Shown here: piece by piece, positions 40,856 to 50,859 of the stretch
Numbering within the stretch: the first letter of the stretch is position 1
How the letters are laid out: every line of letters begins with the position of its first letter
Assembly: GCA_963377175.1 (NCBI GenBank)
Contig: CAUJNA010002135.1
Location: 467,480 to 531,479, forward strand
Direction of reading: 5' to 3'
Origin: Effrenium voratum
Taxonomy: Eukaryota > Sar > Dinophyceae > Suessiales > Symbiodiniaceae
Length of the DNA: 64,000 bases
The notes under the pieces: generated by a model
What the model saw: the letters and a program-made list of their open reading frames with translations, nothing else
Database searches by the model: none
What the model was told of the DNA's origin: nothing
Position numbers and translations under genes: made by a program

Positions 40856-41405
40856 CCACAAAAAAAAAGAGGATGGTCAATGTGAAGTAGGTTGTAACCA
40901 TGCCAAGTAACCATAATTTCTGTCCATCCGTTCCTTAGGCACGCGCTCTTGAGAGGCACGCGCTCTTGAGAGGCTCGAAATGGAATACGAGAGGTAACCC
41001 CGGGGAGCGTGGCTAAGGACCCCGGATGGACAGAATGCTGGTTACTTGGCATGGTTAGGTCACGGTGAGGTCCAGTTATTTGCAGTTGCAACTATGGTTA
41101 TGTCCTACTTCATATTGACCAGGGATCAATCAATTCTGGTTTATGAATATGGGGGGGTGGCTTCTGAAGTGATGAATCCACACTAAAACCAGGGACACCC
41201 TCATATTAATAAGCAGAAGTTTATGAATCCGGGGTCAACATTACTCCTGTCTGTTTTTTTGTTTTGTGTTTCTTTCCCGGCGACGGGCATCATTGCCAGA
41301 AGGCGTTTACCAACTTTTAGGGGTGCTTGGTACCTGATGGAACATGGTGTTTGGGGCTTGGTAGGGGATACGAGGTACCAAGGGACCCTCTGGGTAGTTA
41401 TTTAG

Positions 41406-41508
41406 GTCCCCCAGTAGTGCCCTTTTACCCTTTCTGGAGAGAGGGTTCCCCTAAAATAGACAAAAACAACCGGTACCCTTGTTCTTACCTCTCTACTGGA
41501 GGACCTAG
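41406..41508 (+). mobile_element. IE1 copy
   Basis: TTTAG|GTCCCCCAGTAG...TCTACTGGAGGACCTAG, 103 bp. Splicing joins the upstream frame to 19 further open codons (LLWAEGSLNKHGKLSPF) that end at TTTTAG|GTAATG. Confidence 0.9.
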
Positions 41509-41573
41509 TGGTGCTTCTTTGGGCAGAAGGATCCCTGAACAAGCACGGGAAGTTGAGCCCATTTTAGGTAATG

Positions 41574-41612
41574 ACCAACCATTTTTGAAGGGTCATGGAG
41601 ACTCGTTCGGCA
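41574..41612 (+). mobile_element. IE9 fragment
   Basis: GTAATGACCAACCATTTTTGAAGG followed by GGTCATGGAGACTCG: the right half of IE9 with a GT-like left edge. Confidence 0.55.
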
Positions 41613-41989
41613 AACCTTTCGGCCAGAAGGCAATGACCAGACCTCGTTCTACCCTCATGTTTAGGGCTAAGAAGTGGGCTTGGTAACCGCAACAAAGAAG
41701 TGGGGTTGATCTCCACAGCAAGACACTATATTGTAAATTTGCGGCATTTGTTCAATCTTTATCGAGGTCTTGTGGTTGGATGCGGTTTGATGTGGTTGGC
41801 TCAACTGGCTAGCGCCTAATCGCTTTCCCTTTCATCAGGGGACTTTACAGATAATTTTCTTGTAGCTTCCCCCTCGAAGAAGCCACCACCTATTTGACGG
41901 CCAGAATTGCACAACTACTTCTGCGCTCGTCTGCAACATGGACAGACCCTCAAAGCAGTTGCCATTTGTCCCATTCGAAAGCTCTCCAT

Positions 41990-42152
41990 GTACTTCCATG
42001 TTCCCATGTTGGTTTACAGGCGAATTTCGAATCTATCATTACTGAACACTTTACCATATATATATATATATATACACATATTTTTCATTTTTCCCGAGGC
42101 TGTTCCTACTGAACATTGGGTTGTTTTTTCCAGGGGGACTTAAGAAAATGGA
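41990..42152 (+). mobile_element. IE6 copy with (TA)n insertion
   Basis: CAT|GTACTTCCATGTTCCC on the left, CTATCATTACTGAACAC, a (TA) run at 42055-42078, then CTACTGAACATTGG, TTTTTTCCAGGGGGACTTAAG and AAAATGG. Two partial IE6 bodies may be fused. Confidence 0.7.
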
Positions 42153-42450
42153 TTCATACCCTGAGAAGAACATTCTCAGCTGATCTCCCTCTTGCTTTTG
42201 GCCCTCCGCTCGGATGCAGTGGACTCAGCCCCCCAGGTGGATGTCGTAGGGGCGGAATCAAAACGTGCCAACCTGGGTTCCTTTGGTGGGCTTCAACGTC
42301 AGCTGTTTGGTCAATTCGATTTGTGAGTTTCCCTCGGTAGTGATAGTTTTAGGTGCGACATGTTGTGGGTTTCACCTGGTTTCGGAAGGTTTTTCAGGGG
42401 AATCCTACAGGAAGTTCTCATTTTGGGGGGAGCCCGTTCTTTTTTTTCAG

Positions 42451-42612
42451 AGGCACCCCTCTACCCGGGAACCATCCGGCGAACCATCGGACACTCGGCC
42501 AGGTGGCCTTTGACTACGTCCTGGCCAGGAACGGGGAGGGGGAGCATAAGCTGCAGGCGCTGACGGAACATGCCACGCGAGACTTTTTTGTTTGTTTTTG
42601 GAACGGGCGCAG
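42451..42612 (+). CDS. putative exon with TTTTTTTCAG acceptor and CAG|GTGAGC donor
   Basis: This 162-nt exon has the best paired splice signals of the window: a run of seven T before CAG and a GGGCGCAG|GTGAGC donor. Its only fitting frame is open throughout and mixed in charge (LGQVAFDYVLARNGEGEHK, then LQALTEHATRDFF). GC content rises sharply inside it. No domain is recognised. Confidence 0.6.
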
Positions 42613-42732
42613 GTGAGCCCAGGGTCCGCAAACGGGAATTACGCTTGTCGTTTGTAGTATTTAAGTTATTTTTGCGTTTAAAACAAATCCTGCTGACAGA
42701 CATCCTTGACATGTTTGAGGGTTTTAAGGAGA

Positions 42733-42838
42733 TTTGGCCAAATTCCAATGAGATTGCGGGTTTGGTTTAAGGGGATTCGGGAAATACGGATTCGTCAAAT
42801 CGCCAATTGTCATATGCGGTACTTGGACCCTCTGGGGA
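42733..42838 (+). repeat. R11 repeat copy
   Basis: GGATTCGTCAAATCGCCAATTG and GCGGTACTTGGACCCTCTGGGG match 14520-14640. Confidence 0.65.
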
Positions 42839-43546
42839 CTGGTTTCCCCGCATAGAGATCCCGTTGCCGATGTCCCGAGATTAAGCGTCGAAAGGCCAAG
42901 GGCTCTGAGTTCCGGAAAGTTGGGGAAGGGGATGCCTGCGAGGCTTCGGGCATCCCACTTGCGTAGCGCAGACTTCGGGTGAAAACACACCATGCCGAGT
43001 TTTCTTTTGACGGGGAAGTTTCGTGTTGGCAATTTTGGGAACATGACACCTGTGAACTCCCTGCTTGGTGAATAGTGACTCTAGAAAGCGATCTGGATGC
43101 GCCTTTGGGAATTTCACCTCTTCCCCCTGTTGGTCCTCTTTTAGTGCTCCTTTACAGTGGTTGTAACAAGTAATATCATCCAAGAAGGCTTGGATCCGCC
43201 AAAGGCACCTCCAAACCCCTTTCCAGAATGATGGTTGTATCTTGCGACACCACAGGCCGCCATGGCAACTGACCGACCCTTTGGCACTTTTGGGTTCCTT
43301 CATTGGGTGGCTCGTCGTTTGTTAGTGGGCCCCCGAAAATGCTTAGTGTTCTCTTGGCTTCTTCCCTTTTGAACCAAAAGACGGACCCCCCAAAACGACA
43401 GATTCACGTCCTTTTCCTTTTGTTTGCAAGCAACAAGTAAGAATCAACTTGAGCCAAGTAAGTCTTGACAAGTGAGGCAGGTTAATAGTTGTTTTGTTTT
43501 TAGTTTGGCTTTAAAAAAAAATGTTGGCTTTGTTCATTGTTTGCAG

Positions 43547-43770
43547 GGTTGGACAGGGAAGGGGGTTCTTTTATTTTTCCTCCAAGAGTGGATACACCCT
43601 TTTGGGGGAAACGGATCGGGTGGAGTCAATTCCTGAATCCGGGGGTGTTCTCAGGCTGATGCCACCTGTTGTGTTTGAATTGGATGCTTTGGCCGCTCCG
43701 GCATTCAGCCCAGCTGGGTGTGAGCCCATTGTATCGCCCCAAAAGTTGTTTGTTTTCCATAGTCAACCAG
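43547..43770 (+). CDS. putative 224-nt exon ending at IE1
   Basis: TTGTTTGCAG|GG opens a frame of 74 codons that ends AACCAG against IE1. It mixes acidic and hydrophobic residues (GETDRVESIPESGGVLRL, then PVVFELDALAAPAFSP). After removal of IE1 (113 bp, not a multiple of three) the frame continues for 38 codons from 43884 to a TGA. No family is recognised. Confidence 0.5.
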
Positions 43771-43883
43771 GTCCCCCAGCGATTGGTGCCAACTTTTACC
43801 GTTTCTTTTTGGGGGAGGGTTCCCCTAAAATGAACTGCAGAGAAAAAGGGGTACCCTTATAACCCCTCTACTGGAGGACCTAG
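43771..43883 (+). mobile_element. IE1 copy, candidate intron
   Basis: CCAG|GTCCCCCAGCGATTGG...TCTACTGGAGGACCTAG. The left outer bases are CCAG, not CTAG, so the upstream AG belongs to the exon. Confidence 0.9.
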
Positions 43884-43999
43884 TTCAGCAAGATTTGGTG
43901 CCTTCCCGTGTAGCATGGAACTTAAGACACGAAACGAGCACGTGTAGCATGGCATTTCTCCGTCCCGCTCGCTGCCCGCGGCTCGATCAGTTGAAGTTT
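43884..43999 (+). CDS. putative exon downstream of IE1
   Basis: In the frame carried over from the upstream exon, 38 codons follow (QQDLVPSRVAWNLRHETS core) before TGA. Evidence is frame continuity only. Confidence 0.35.
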
Positions 44000-44279
44000 T
44001 GATCAGCCAGTGGCGCATAGCGCATGGCATGGAAACTTGATAATTGAATTGATAGCCACTCGGCAAGAGACAGAGACGCGGCTATGGGGGTTATATGTGT
44101 CCATCCATATTCTCCCCCCCTTGCATGAAAATTGGAGAAGGGAGGGAGAAGAGGGAAGAAGGGGCCGGCGTGGCTGGTTGATGCCAGGCCCTGTGTGGTC
44201 AAAGCAACCCCCGCCACAATCCATTACGCTGCATTTGCCCACACTTGTACTTTCCAAATGGGTCAATGTTGGTGAAATG

Positions 44280-44379
44280 CAGGGCTCCTTAAAAGACATG
44301 GCTTTTTCCACCAAAATAAAGGGAACCCACCATTTGCAAGTTGCAATGTTCAGGTGCTTTTCATGCATCCGGATCCCTG
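44280..44379 (+). mobile_element. IE4 copy
   Basis: CAGGGCTCCTTAAAAGACATGG, TTTTTCCACCAAAATAAAGGG, GCAATGTTCAGGTGC and GGATCCCTG. Confidence 0.85.
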
Positions 44380-44616
44380 GTACATGGATTGTCCAGCAGC
44401 GTTTGAAAACCTTTAAGCAGGTTTCGGAACCTCAGCTTGTCGCGCTTGTGACGGGATCGGCTATGGGCCAATCCATGTCCCTGAGTTCCGAGTCGGAATG
44501 TATCCAAAGCCGCGTTGGATTTGAGGCACCAGGGTTGGTCTGGAATGCCCTGGATTGGATTGGTCTAAGGGTTGATTCCCCACTTTTTCTGTTTTAAGGG
44601 AACTGTTCTGCTGTTT

Positions 44617-44735
44617 CTAGGGATTGATTCCTTGTCCATTTTTTTTCAACCATCGTTCTTTTCAAAAACAGGATTTGTTTCCCCTGGGTTTTAAAGATGG
44701 TTTCCTGAAAAGAAGGATCCCTGGAAAGAATGGGG
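44617..44735 (+). repeat. R10 repeat copy
   Basis: GGGATTGATTCCTTGTCC, CGTTCTTTTCAAAAACAGG, TTCCCCTGGGTTTTAAAG, CCTGAAAAGAAGGATCCC and TGGAAAGAATGG. The ends and the middle form nested inverted repeats. Confidence 0.7.
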
Positions 44736-44978
44736 AAGCTATCCCTAGCACCATGTCTCAATCCTGTTTTGTAGGGTTCCGGAATGTGCAAAACAAAGGC
44801 TCCGGTGCCAAACATCGTTTTCCCGGGGGGGGGGGGGGTGATCAATCGACATTCTTTCCGACCGTTGGGCACACCCGCAGCCTGTTGTTCTTTTTTCCAG
44901 GGATTTGGGTGGGGCGGATTTCTGGATTGGATGCCCGGAGCCCAAAAAAGGGAAGTTTGGTGGAATTCCTTTCCAGTT

Positions 44979-45028
44979 GCCCAGTAATGCCCTTGTTCCC
45001 CTGTTCTTTGGGAAGGGTTCCCCTTTTG
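44979..45028 (+). mobile_element. IE1 5-prime fragment
   Basis: GCCCAGTAATGCCCTTGTTCC and GGGAAGGGTTCCCCTTTTG match only the left half of IE1. Confidence 0.5.
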
Positions 45029-45322
45029 ATTTCAGCCAGCCAACAGCGGATGCCCTCTTTTCCCCATGGCCACTGGGCATCTGAGCCTCTTGCCATCTGA
45101 GCCCTGCAGCTGCTCACTAAGGAAAAAGGAGGAGGGCGGTGAGTTGATGGCAGGCGGGAGCATGTCGAAGATGTGTTCCATTGAATCCTTCTTGTTGATC
45201 CCTTCCAAAACCGACTTGACTTGACCTTTTGGCTTGCCCATGTTGGTTCATGTAGGTCGCAAAAGGCAATCACCTCGTATTCCTTTTGCTCATTTGGGCA
45301 AGTCGTCAGAAAACGAGCTCAC

Positions 45323-45379
45323 CTGGTCAAATGAGCGACACAAATCAAGATCCATGTTTGGGGGGAATTCCACGTCAGT
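45323..45379 (-). CDS. putative 57-nt - strand exon
   Basis: Read on -, CAATTCCCAG|A and TTTGACCAG|GTGAGC bound 19 codons, acidic (TDVEFPPNMDLDLCRSFDQ). A + strand frame (45286-45657) overlaps and is also plausible. Strand unresolved. Confidence 0.3.
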
Positions 45380-45524
45380 CTGGGAATTGTGATTTCGAAG
45401 GGATGAGACACGGAGGTTGTTTCCCGAGCAAACAAACCACTGGTGTGACTTCGACATTGGAAAGTAATGGAACCCGGCAAACGCGAAAGGATTCATTGGG
45501 ACCATGGCGCAGATGTGGCTGTGG

Positions 45525-45645
45525 GTCAAAACCAATGGTACCATTTTGGGGTAGGTGCACCACCCATTTAGTCTATTTTATTAGGGATTGGGATGTTCAC
45601 TGGGGGCACGGGATTTTGACCCATGACCATGTCTCATTCATTCAG
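45525..45645 (+). mobile_element. IE2 copy
   Basis: TGG|GTCAAAACCAATGGTACC, GGTGCACCACCCATTTAG, TTTTGACCCATGACCATG, then TCTCATTCATTCAG. GT to CAG. Confidence 0.85.
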
Positions 45646-45792
45646 GAAAATTCATGATGCCACCGAAGGATTTCTTTGGGAACGTGCCCACCCTCGCTTC
45701 CCATTCGGCCCGATCAGCGTAGAATCTGGCCCTAATGGGGAAATCGAAGGCTTCTCGAGAGGGCTTCGAGAGGGTACATGGATTTGGGTTTG
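45646..45792 (+). CDS. putative exon after IE2
   Basis: After CATTCATTCAG|G one frame is open for 49 codons to TAG 45794; donors are possible at 45774 (GTACAT) and 45793 (GTAGGG). The peptide is balanced and charged (KIHDATEGFLWERAHPRF, then SVESGPNGEIEGFSRGLRE). No competing antisense frame. No family is recognised. Confidence 0.5.
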
Positions 45793-45843
45793 GTAGGGGA
45801 TTCGTCCACAGCTTCCGAATAAAAATATAACAAATTTGACTAG

Positions 45844-45950
45844 GTCCCCCAGTAGTGCCCTAACTCACCTTATTTTTTGGGAGGGTTCCCCCACTAAAAT
45901 AGACTACAGAAAAAGGGTACCCTTGTTCTAACCTCTCTGCTGGAGGACCG
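45844..45950 (+). mobile_element. IE1 copy with altered 3-prime end
   Basis: CTAG|GTCCCCCAGTAG...CTGCTGGAGGACCG. The terminal TAG is replaced by ATGAG. Confidence 0.85.
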
Positions 45951-45959
45951 ATGAGGTAC

Positions 45960-47370
45960 CAAGGGACGCTCCGGGTTCTTCTTGTTTCTACCCCCACTCC
46001 CTCGTTTCCAGACCCGTACATCTCTCTGCGTCCGCTTTTTTTTGGGGGGGCGTACCAATCTACGAGAATCCTGGCTGAATCCTGTTGACACTTCTGTTGG
46101 GCTTCTCGTTATTGACAAGCAACGACGTCCCCTGGCAGCCTGGCAACTGCAAATGGGTGCTGGAACAGAAGCACAACACAAACCCCCTGGTCTGCAGTTT
46201 CGCGCTATCTTTTTCTGGCGACAGACATCATTGACATTTGAGGGTTTTTCCCAAATCCCAGAGGGTATTTTGGGCACCGTGAAGGATTCGGTTTGGGGTG
46301 TTCAATGTTTTTAAGGGTATTTGTCACTGACGAACATTCTGAAAGGGACCCTCTTGCAAGGGGGGGATTATTGGCAAGAATGGGGGGGTTCGCAGAGTGG
46401 TTTGGACAACCCATGGGCATTCACTTGGCTTAAGATGGCCTCCCACTGGTTTTGGTGTTCCTTGACCCCCACGCCTTCGCTGGCTTTCGGCTTTCGGCTC
46501 GTGCGCGCGTGCGCGCCTGAGCTCGCGCTTCGAGATTCGAGCCTGAGGCCAACGGTCAGGGTCAAAAAAAGGCGCGCAGCTAGCGCTCGGGCGCCCCGGT
46601 TTGGCGAGGGCCAAGACGCTTTGGGCTGCGAAGTTCCCGAAGTCTCGTTTCAAGCCAGCTACAGGAACTTCTACCACCAAAACAAGAATTCCTGCAGAAT
46701 TTCCTGGGGGAATTGCACACACAGATAGCATGGTGGGTTCGGTGAAAGTCTGTTTTTGGCCCTGGATTCATTGTGGGTAGTCTCGGGTTTTTGGTGTGCT
46801 GTCTGTTGGGTGAAGGACCTGTGCCATGTTTCCATCTGAAAGGGCAGTCCGGCTTTCTTTTTTCGGCCTGATCCCGCTGTCATTTTTTGACTATGGGAGC
46901 ATTGGTTTCATCTCCCGAAAAGTGTAGGACTTGCACGCCGACCCATTGCCCCGCGGGCCCTCACCATGCGAAGACATGGACTACAGCTTTCGCGAACAAT
47001 CAGAGAACGTTTAAGAGCGGAGGTGTGTCTTAGGTTGCTTTGAAGGAACCATCAAGAGTCGGACTGCCATTTTGGATTCGGGGTCGGTCCGAATTTCCCT
47101 TCGACCCATCTGGAACCCACCTGAATCGATAGAAACTCAGGGAATGGGGGCCCTGCGAAGTGGGGTGGACGTCCAAGTGAGCGCCACAGATTTGGAAAAA
47201 GCCTGGAGTATGGCCGCGGCCATGAATTTGGCTTGCTTGGAAACCCAACCTCAAAAATGGTTGGAGAAATGCATGCCCATCATGCCCTGAACTTTGATGT
47301 CCATCCTTTCGTGCCCCCAAAGAGAACTCATGTTTTTTCACCCACACAATCCATGTAGGTACTACCCAAA
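45960..47370. other. no secure gene
   Basis: A very GC-rich island at 46480-46640 has a basic + frame (VKKRRAASARAPRFGEG) and a - frame; neither has clear splice sites. The rest holds unique sequence. Confidence 0.35.
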
Positions 47371-47379
47371 GGCTGGCTT

Positions 47380-47486
47380 TGGCTTTCAATGGAAGACCCG
47401 ACCATTAGACACCCCGCTTCGGTGTTTGGGGGTCTCAAAACCTGGCCGTTTGATCGCCCTAAATACATCGAATTGGAGCCTCTGGG
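47380..47486 (-). mobile_element. IE7 copy, reverse
   Basis: CTTTCAATGGAAGACCCG, CACCCCGCTTCGGTG and CGAATTGGAGCCTCTGG: the reverse complement of IE7. Confidence 0.8.
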
Positions 47487-47499
47487 TAAAATGCCCATT

Positions 47500-47604
47500 T
47501 GGGTGTGGCTCAAAATTAACCAGAAGGGGTTACGCAGGTTTTGGTCCATGTTTCCACTTACCAGGGTTTCATTTTGGTACCGGTTTTTTGAGCCACAGCA
47601 ATTT
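47500..47604 (-). repeat. R14 repeat copy, reverse
   Basis: GGCTCAAAATTAACC, GGTTTTGGTCCATGTTTCC and GGTTTTTTGAGCCACAGC mirror 27286-27371. Confidence 0.7.
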
Positions 47605-47762
47605 GGACAGTAGACCTAACGTCCACCTGACGTTCGGGTGTGCGGGCCATTGGCAGCCTGAGGCGATGTGATCGGGTGGAGCCCCAGCGTCAAACCTACG
47701 TTAAACCCACCGAGGCTGGGCTGGTGTCCTGAGCCACAATCAAATCCCGGGTAGATGAAGGT

Positions 47763-47875
47763 CAGTAATTAAGGGGCAGTCCCAGCCGGAAATAGTTGCG
47801 GCCGCCTTTCTAATTCTCTACATGGTTCTGGGTTCACCATGTTTGTACCAGGTTTTGATTGTGACCCACCTGGTG
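47763..47875 (+). repeat. R12 repeat copy (with NotI site)
   Basis: AATAGTTGCGGCCGCCTTTC, TACATGGTTCTGGGTTCACC and GGTTTTGATTGTGACCCACC match 23870. A GACATGAG|GTGAGT donor follows at 47921. Confidence 0.75.
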
Positions 47876-48432
47876 TCATATGGATTCATGGGCGAGATCC
47901 GGGGGAATGGATCGATCGACATGAGGTGAGTGGTTTGTTCATGCGAAGATTGGGTTCCATCCCGGCTGCTGCGAAGCGGATTTCGTGCATCAGGGGCTTT
48001 CCCTGCAGACGAACCCGCAACCCTGTTCGGCTGTTCAGGGTTTGCCCTTGCCGGGGGCGGGAAAATAATATCCCCAAGAGAGACACAGCACGAGAAGGGT
48101 CAGGCTTCCCTCAATAGAAACCCTTGTTGTTTCGGGGGATGCAGAAGGTTCATTGCCTTATCCGCAGAAAGCATGGGCCACCGCTCTTCCGTCAACGGCC
48201 TGAAGCCAGAAAGGGACCCTTATGACTTATGATACCCATCCCAGACTTTTGACCACAAATCCCTCTTGGGCAAAAAAGCGCATGGGTGATCTATCCACCG
48301 TTCAAACCAAGCTTCCAACAACACGTTTTGTAAGCCGGAGGTGTTCAGGCGGCCAGGGTCGGGTCACTTAGATCTTGGAAGTCTCGATGTTGAGACTCAC
48401 CAACGCCTTGCTTGAAACAAGCGATTTGGTGG

Positions 48433-48524
48433 GTACCTGGAGTCTCCAGGACCCTTTAAAAATGGGTCCATGACCGCATTATGTTAGGAAATGACTCCAT
48501 TTTTAAGGGTCATGGAGACGCGAG
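48433..48524 (+). mobile_element. IE9 copy
   Basis: GG|GTACCTGGAGTCTCC on the left and TTAAGGGTCATGGAGACGCGAG|GTAGG on the right. Confidence 0.8.
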
Positions 48525-48529
48525 GTAGG

Positions 48530-48900
48530 TTGTTTTTTGTCGGTGCCTGCCTGGAGTTCCGGTCGAATTTCCAAGCCAATGCAAAATGGTTTTCAACCAG
48601 GCTGGACCGAGGTGAAGTCTTTGTCACGTTGAATTGTCCCCTCCGAAAGGGGTTTCCTTGGAAAAGGGGGGTGCGCTGAGCTTGACGCATCCTTTCCCAT
48701 AAGCAAAAGTCGAGCGACTCCGATGGGATAAATATCGACGTGTTTGGCCAACCCACTCCTACAGTAAGCGAGACACGTCGATCCCAACGCAGGCACGCCA
48801 CAACCGCGACCCCTCCGGGGATGCCACGCCACAGGCGGGCGGGCGGGCTTTTGGCCGCCCCCCACGTTTTGGGCGAGGCTGACTTTCCACTAGCTAAAGA
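48530..48900. other. coding-like region of uncertain strand
   Basis: A 148-codon - frame (48484-48930) overlaps + frames. A GC-rich island lies at 48780-48860. No splice pair decides. Confidence 0.25.
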
Positions 48901-48905
48901 ACTTG

Positions 48906-49017
48906 GTGGCTCCCAGCCATCCGGTTCCATAGCTTTTTCGCCTTTTAGGGTTTAGTGGTAGTGTCCAAAACAAAAACCCGCCAAAAGTTATAGCGGGGGA
49001 TCTAGGGGGCAGCCCAG
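48906..49017 (+). mobile_element. IE3 copy
   Basis: ACTTG|GTGGCTCCCAGCCATCCGG, TTTAGGGTTTAGTGGTAG, AGCGGGGGATCTAGG and GGCAGCCCAG. Confidence 0.85.
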
Positions 49018-49049
49018 AGAAGGAAGGGACCCTCTTTGAGTGGTGACAT

Positions 49050-50180
49050 AATATAGTGGATGTACTCGTGGCGGGTAATGGCGGGTAGCTCGTGCCATCT
49101 CGTGCATTCCAGGCCCCCCTGTCCGCGTTCCGCCATGTCCGCAGGGAAGCCAGGTTCCTGGACCCATCGTCAGTGGCCAGCCGCATATCCGCATCCCTCA
49201 AGCACTTTGTCTGGACCCATCGTCGGCCGCTGCTTTTCAGGGCCACTTTCCTGACTGTCGGGACGCAGGATATCGTCAGGATTTGGGCTGACTTCTGGTC
49301 CTCGATGCAGCTCTTGCCTGATGCTCCACTGCCTTTCCAGCCTCCACCGCCGGAGGTTTTTCAATTTTCTCACCCACCCTTCTTGCCCCTGCCCTGCGTT
49401 ACTGTAGACAAGACGTGAGGGTCCATTCCACGCGCTCGTTTCCAGCGGACACGGGTCTCTGTTGTTGGCATAGGCCGCCACATTCGTCAGCCCTAAGCCT
49501 TTAAAGCTGCCCTGCAAGTGAGGTGCAAGTTAGCAGCACTTGGGGCATCGCAGTTTCCCCGGCAGCACCCTTTGTTCAGGGTTCGTGGTTCTACCACCGC
49601 TGCTGGACTGCGTAATTACTCGAGAAGACCTTTTAAAAAAGCTTGGCCTGGTGATCATGACTCAGTGTGGTTTTAGGACACCACACAGACCATTCTAATC
49701 ATTTTTGCAATTTGTTAGAAAGGTCAAATCAAGACCAACAGATAGTGAACTGTTTACTGCGTGTTTTAGAACACCTCACTGATCTAAACCTCAGTGAAAC
49801 AACCAACATTGTTTTCTAAATTAATACTGGGCACAGGGTCCAAGCACCTCATATTTGCTGACTTGAGGCATCTGCATGAAGCCCGAAACCGTACGTCCGA
49901 TGGGGTTCCAAGGGATCTTCTGGGCCAAGCCCCGCTTCGTTGCTAGGCCATGAATCCACTCTGGAAGACCAGGCGGCCGAAATGAAGCGTCGTGTGTTGG
50001 GAATTTGGGGCCCAGGTTTATTTATTTGGGTCCCAAAAAATATGGGGCACCCTCGATTTCCTGTTGGTTTCCCTCAATGGTGTGAAAGCTATGCATTCTC
50101 TCCGCCCAGCGAGTTTGGAGCATTCCGGAGGGTTTCAAGGTTGGGAATACTTGGGCGGATTTGTTCACTGTTTTTGGGAA
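49050..50180. other. no secure gene
   Basis: A + frame at 49092-49418 (108 codons, mixed, Pro-rich end) is plausible but lacks splice support; GGACCCATCGTC occurs twice inside it. 49560-49900 shows nothing. Confidence 0.35.
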
Positions 50181-50185
50181 AGTGA

Positions 50186-50852
50186 CCAGCACCCTCCGAC
50201 TACCGTCTAAATTTTATTTTCGGAACTACCGGGTATTTGGCAGTAGTTCCGAAAATAAAATAAACGACAGTAGATCCGCGATCTACGGTCGTTTCATGTT
50301 GCCCCAAGCAGGGAAAAACAAGACCACGGGGTGACACGGTGACACGGGGTGACACACAGGCGACACAGGGTGACACGCAGGCGACACGGGGTGACACGGG
50401 GAGACACGGGTTGACACGGGGGCGACACGGGGCGACACGGGGGCGACACGGGGCGACACGGGGGCGACACGGGGGCGACACGGGGGCGACACGGGGTGAC
50501 ACGCTCAAACGACAGTAGTTCGCAGCGATCTACTGTCGTTCTGGGGGGGGCGACACGGGGGTGACACGGGGTGACACGGGGGCGACACGGGGGCGACACG
50601 GGGTGACACGCAGGTGACACGCAGGTGACACGGGGTGACAGGGGTGACACGCTGTGAGTCGTTTGTGCACTTGCTGCCACCCCTTGATTGCTACCCCCCT
50701 GCTATGGCATCTCCCCGTTGTAAACAGTAGCTAGCAGTACTTAGACTATGGGCATCCCGCAAATAAAATAATTGACAGTAGTTTTTCTAACTACGGTCGT
50801 TTTTGGGTAATTTCTATCTACTGCCGTTTGGGCAGTAGTCGGAGGGTGCTGG
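50186..50852. mobile_element. 667-bp foldback element with multiple hairpins
   Basis: Perfect 18-bp inverted ends (CCAGCACCCTCCGACTAC and its complement) enclose five hairpins: 50211-50261 (19-bp perfect arms), 50262-50294, 50508-50540 (11-bp perfect arms), 50771-50800 and 50818-50838 (8-bp perfect arms). Most arms carry GACAGTAG or its inverse. Two GACAC minisatellite arrays fill the space. No open frame of note, so it would be non-autonomous. Confidence 0.8.
50331..50658. repeat. GACACGGGG minisatellite arrays
   Basis: Two arrays of 9-11-bp units (GACACGGGGT, GACACGGGGGC, GACACGCAGG) at 50331-50502 and 50549-50658 are separated by the 50508-50540 hairpin. G-rich on +. They produce a spurious Ser/Pro/Cys/Val repeat frame on -. 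Confidence 0.95.
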
Positions 50853-50859
50853 GATGTGA

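Noticed and set aside
40498..41091. 197-codon - open frame
   Set aside because: It runs through the AAT array, giving poly-Leu/Ile. The true signal there is a short + exon at 40588-40651.
50331..50658. CRISPR array
   Set aside because: Units are 9-11 bp and contiguous; there are no unique spacers and no cas genes, and the window is eukaryotic.
50283..50680. 128-codon Ser/Pro/Cys repeat frame on -
   Set aside because: By-product of the GACAC minisatellite; a repeat with a near-9-bp unit gives long open frames by itself.
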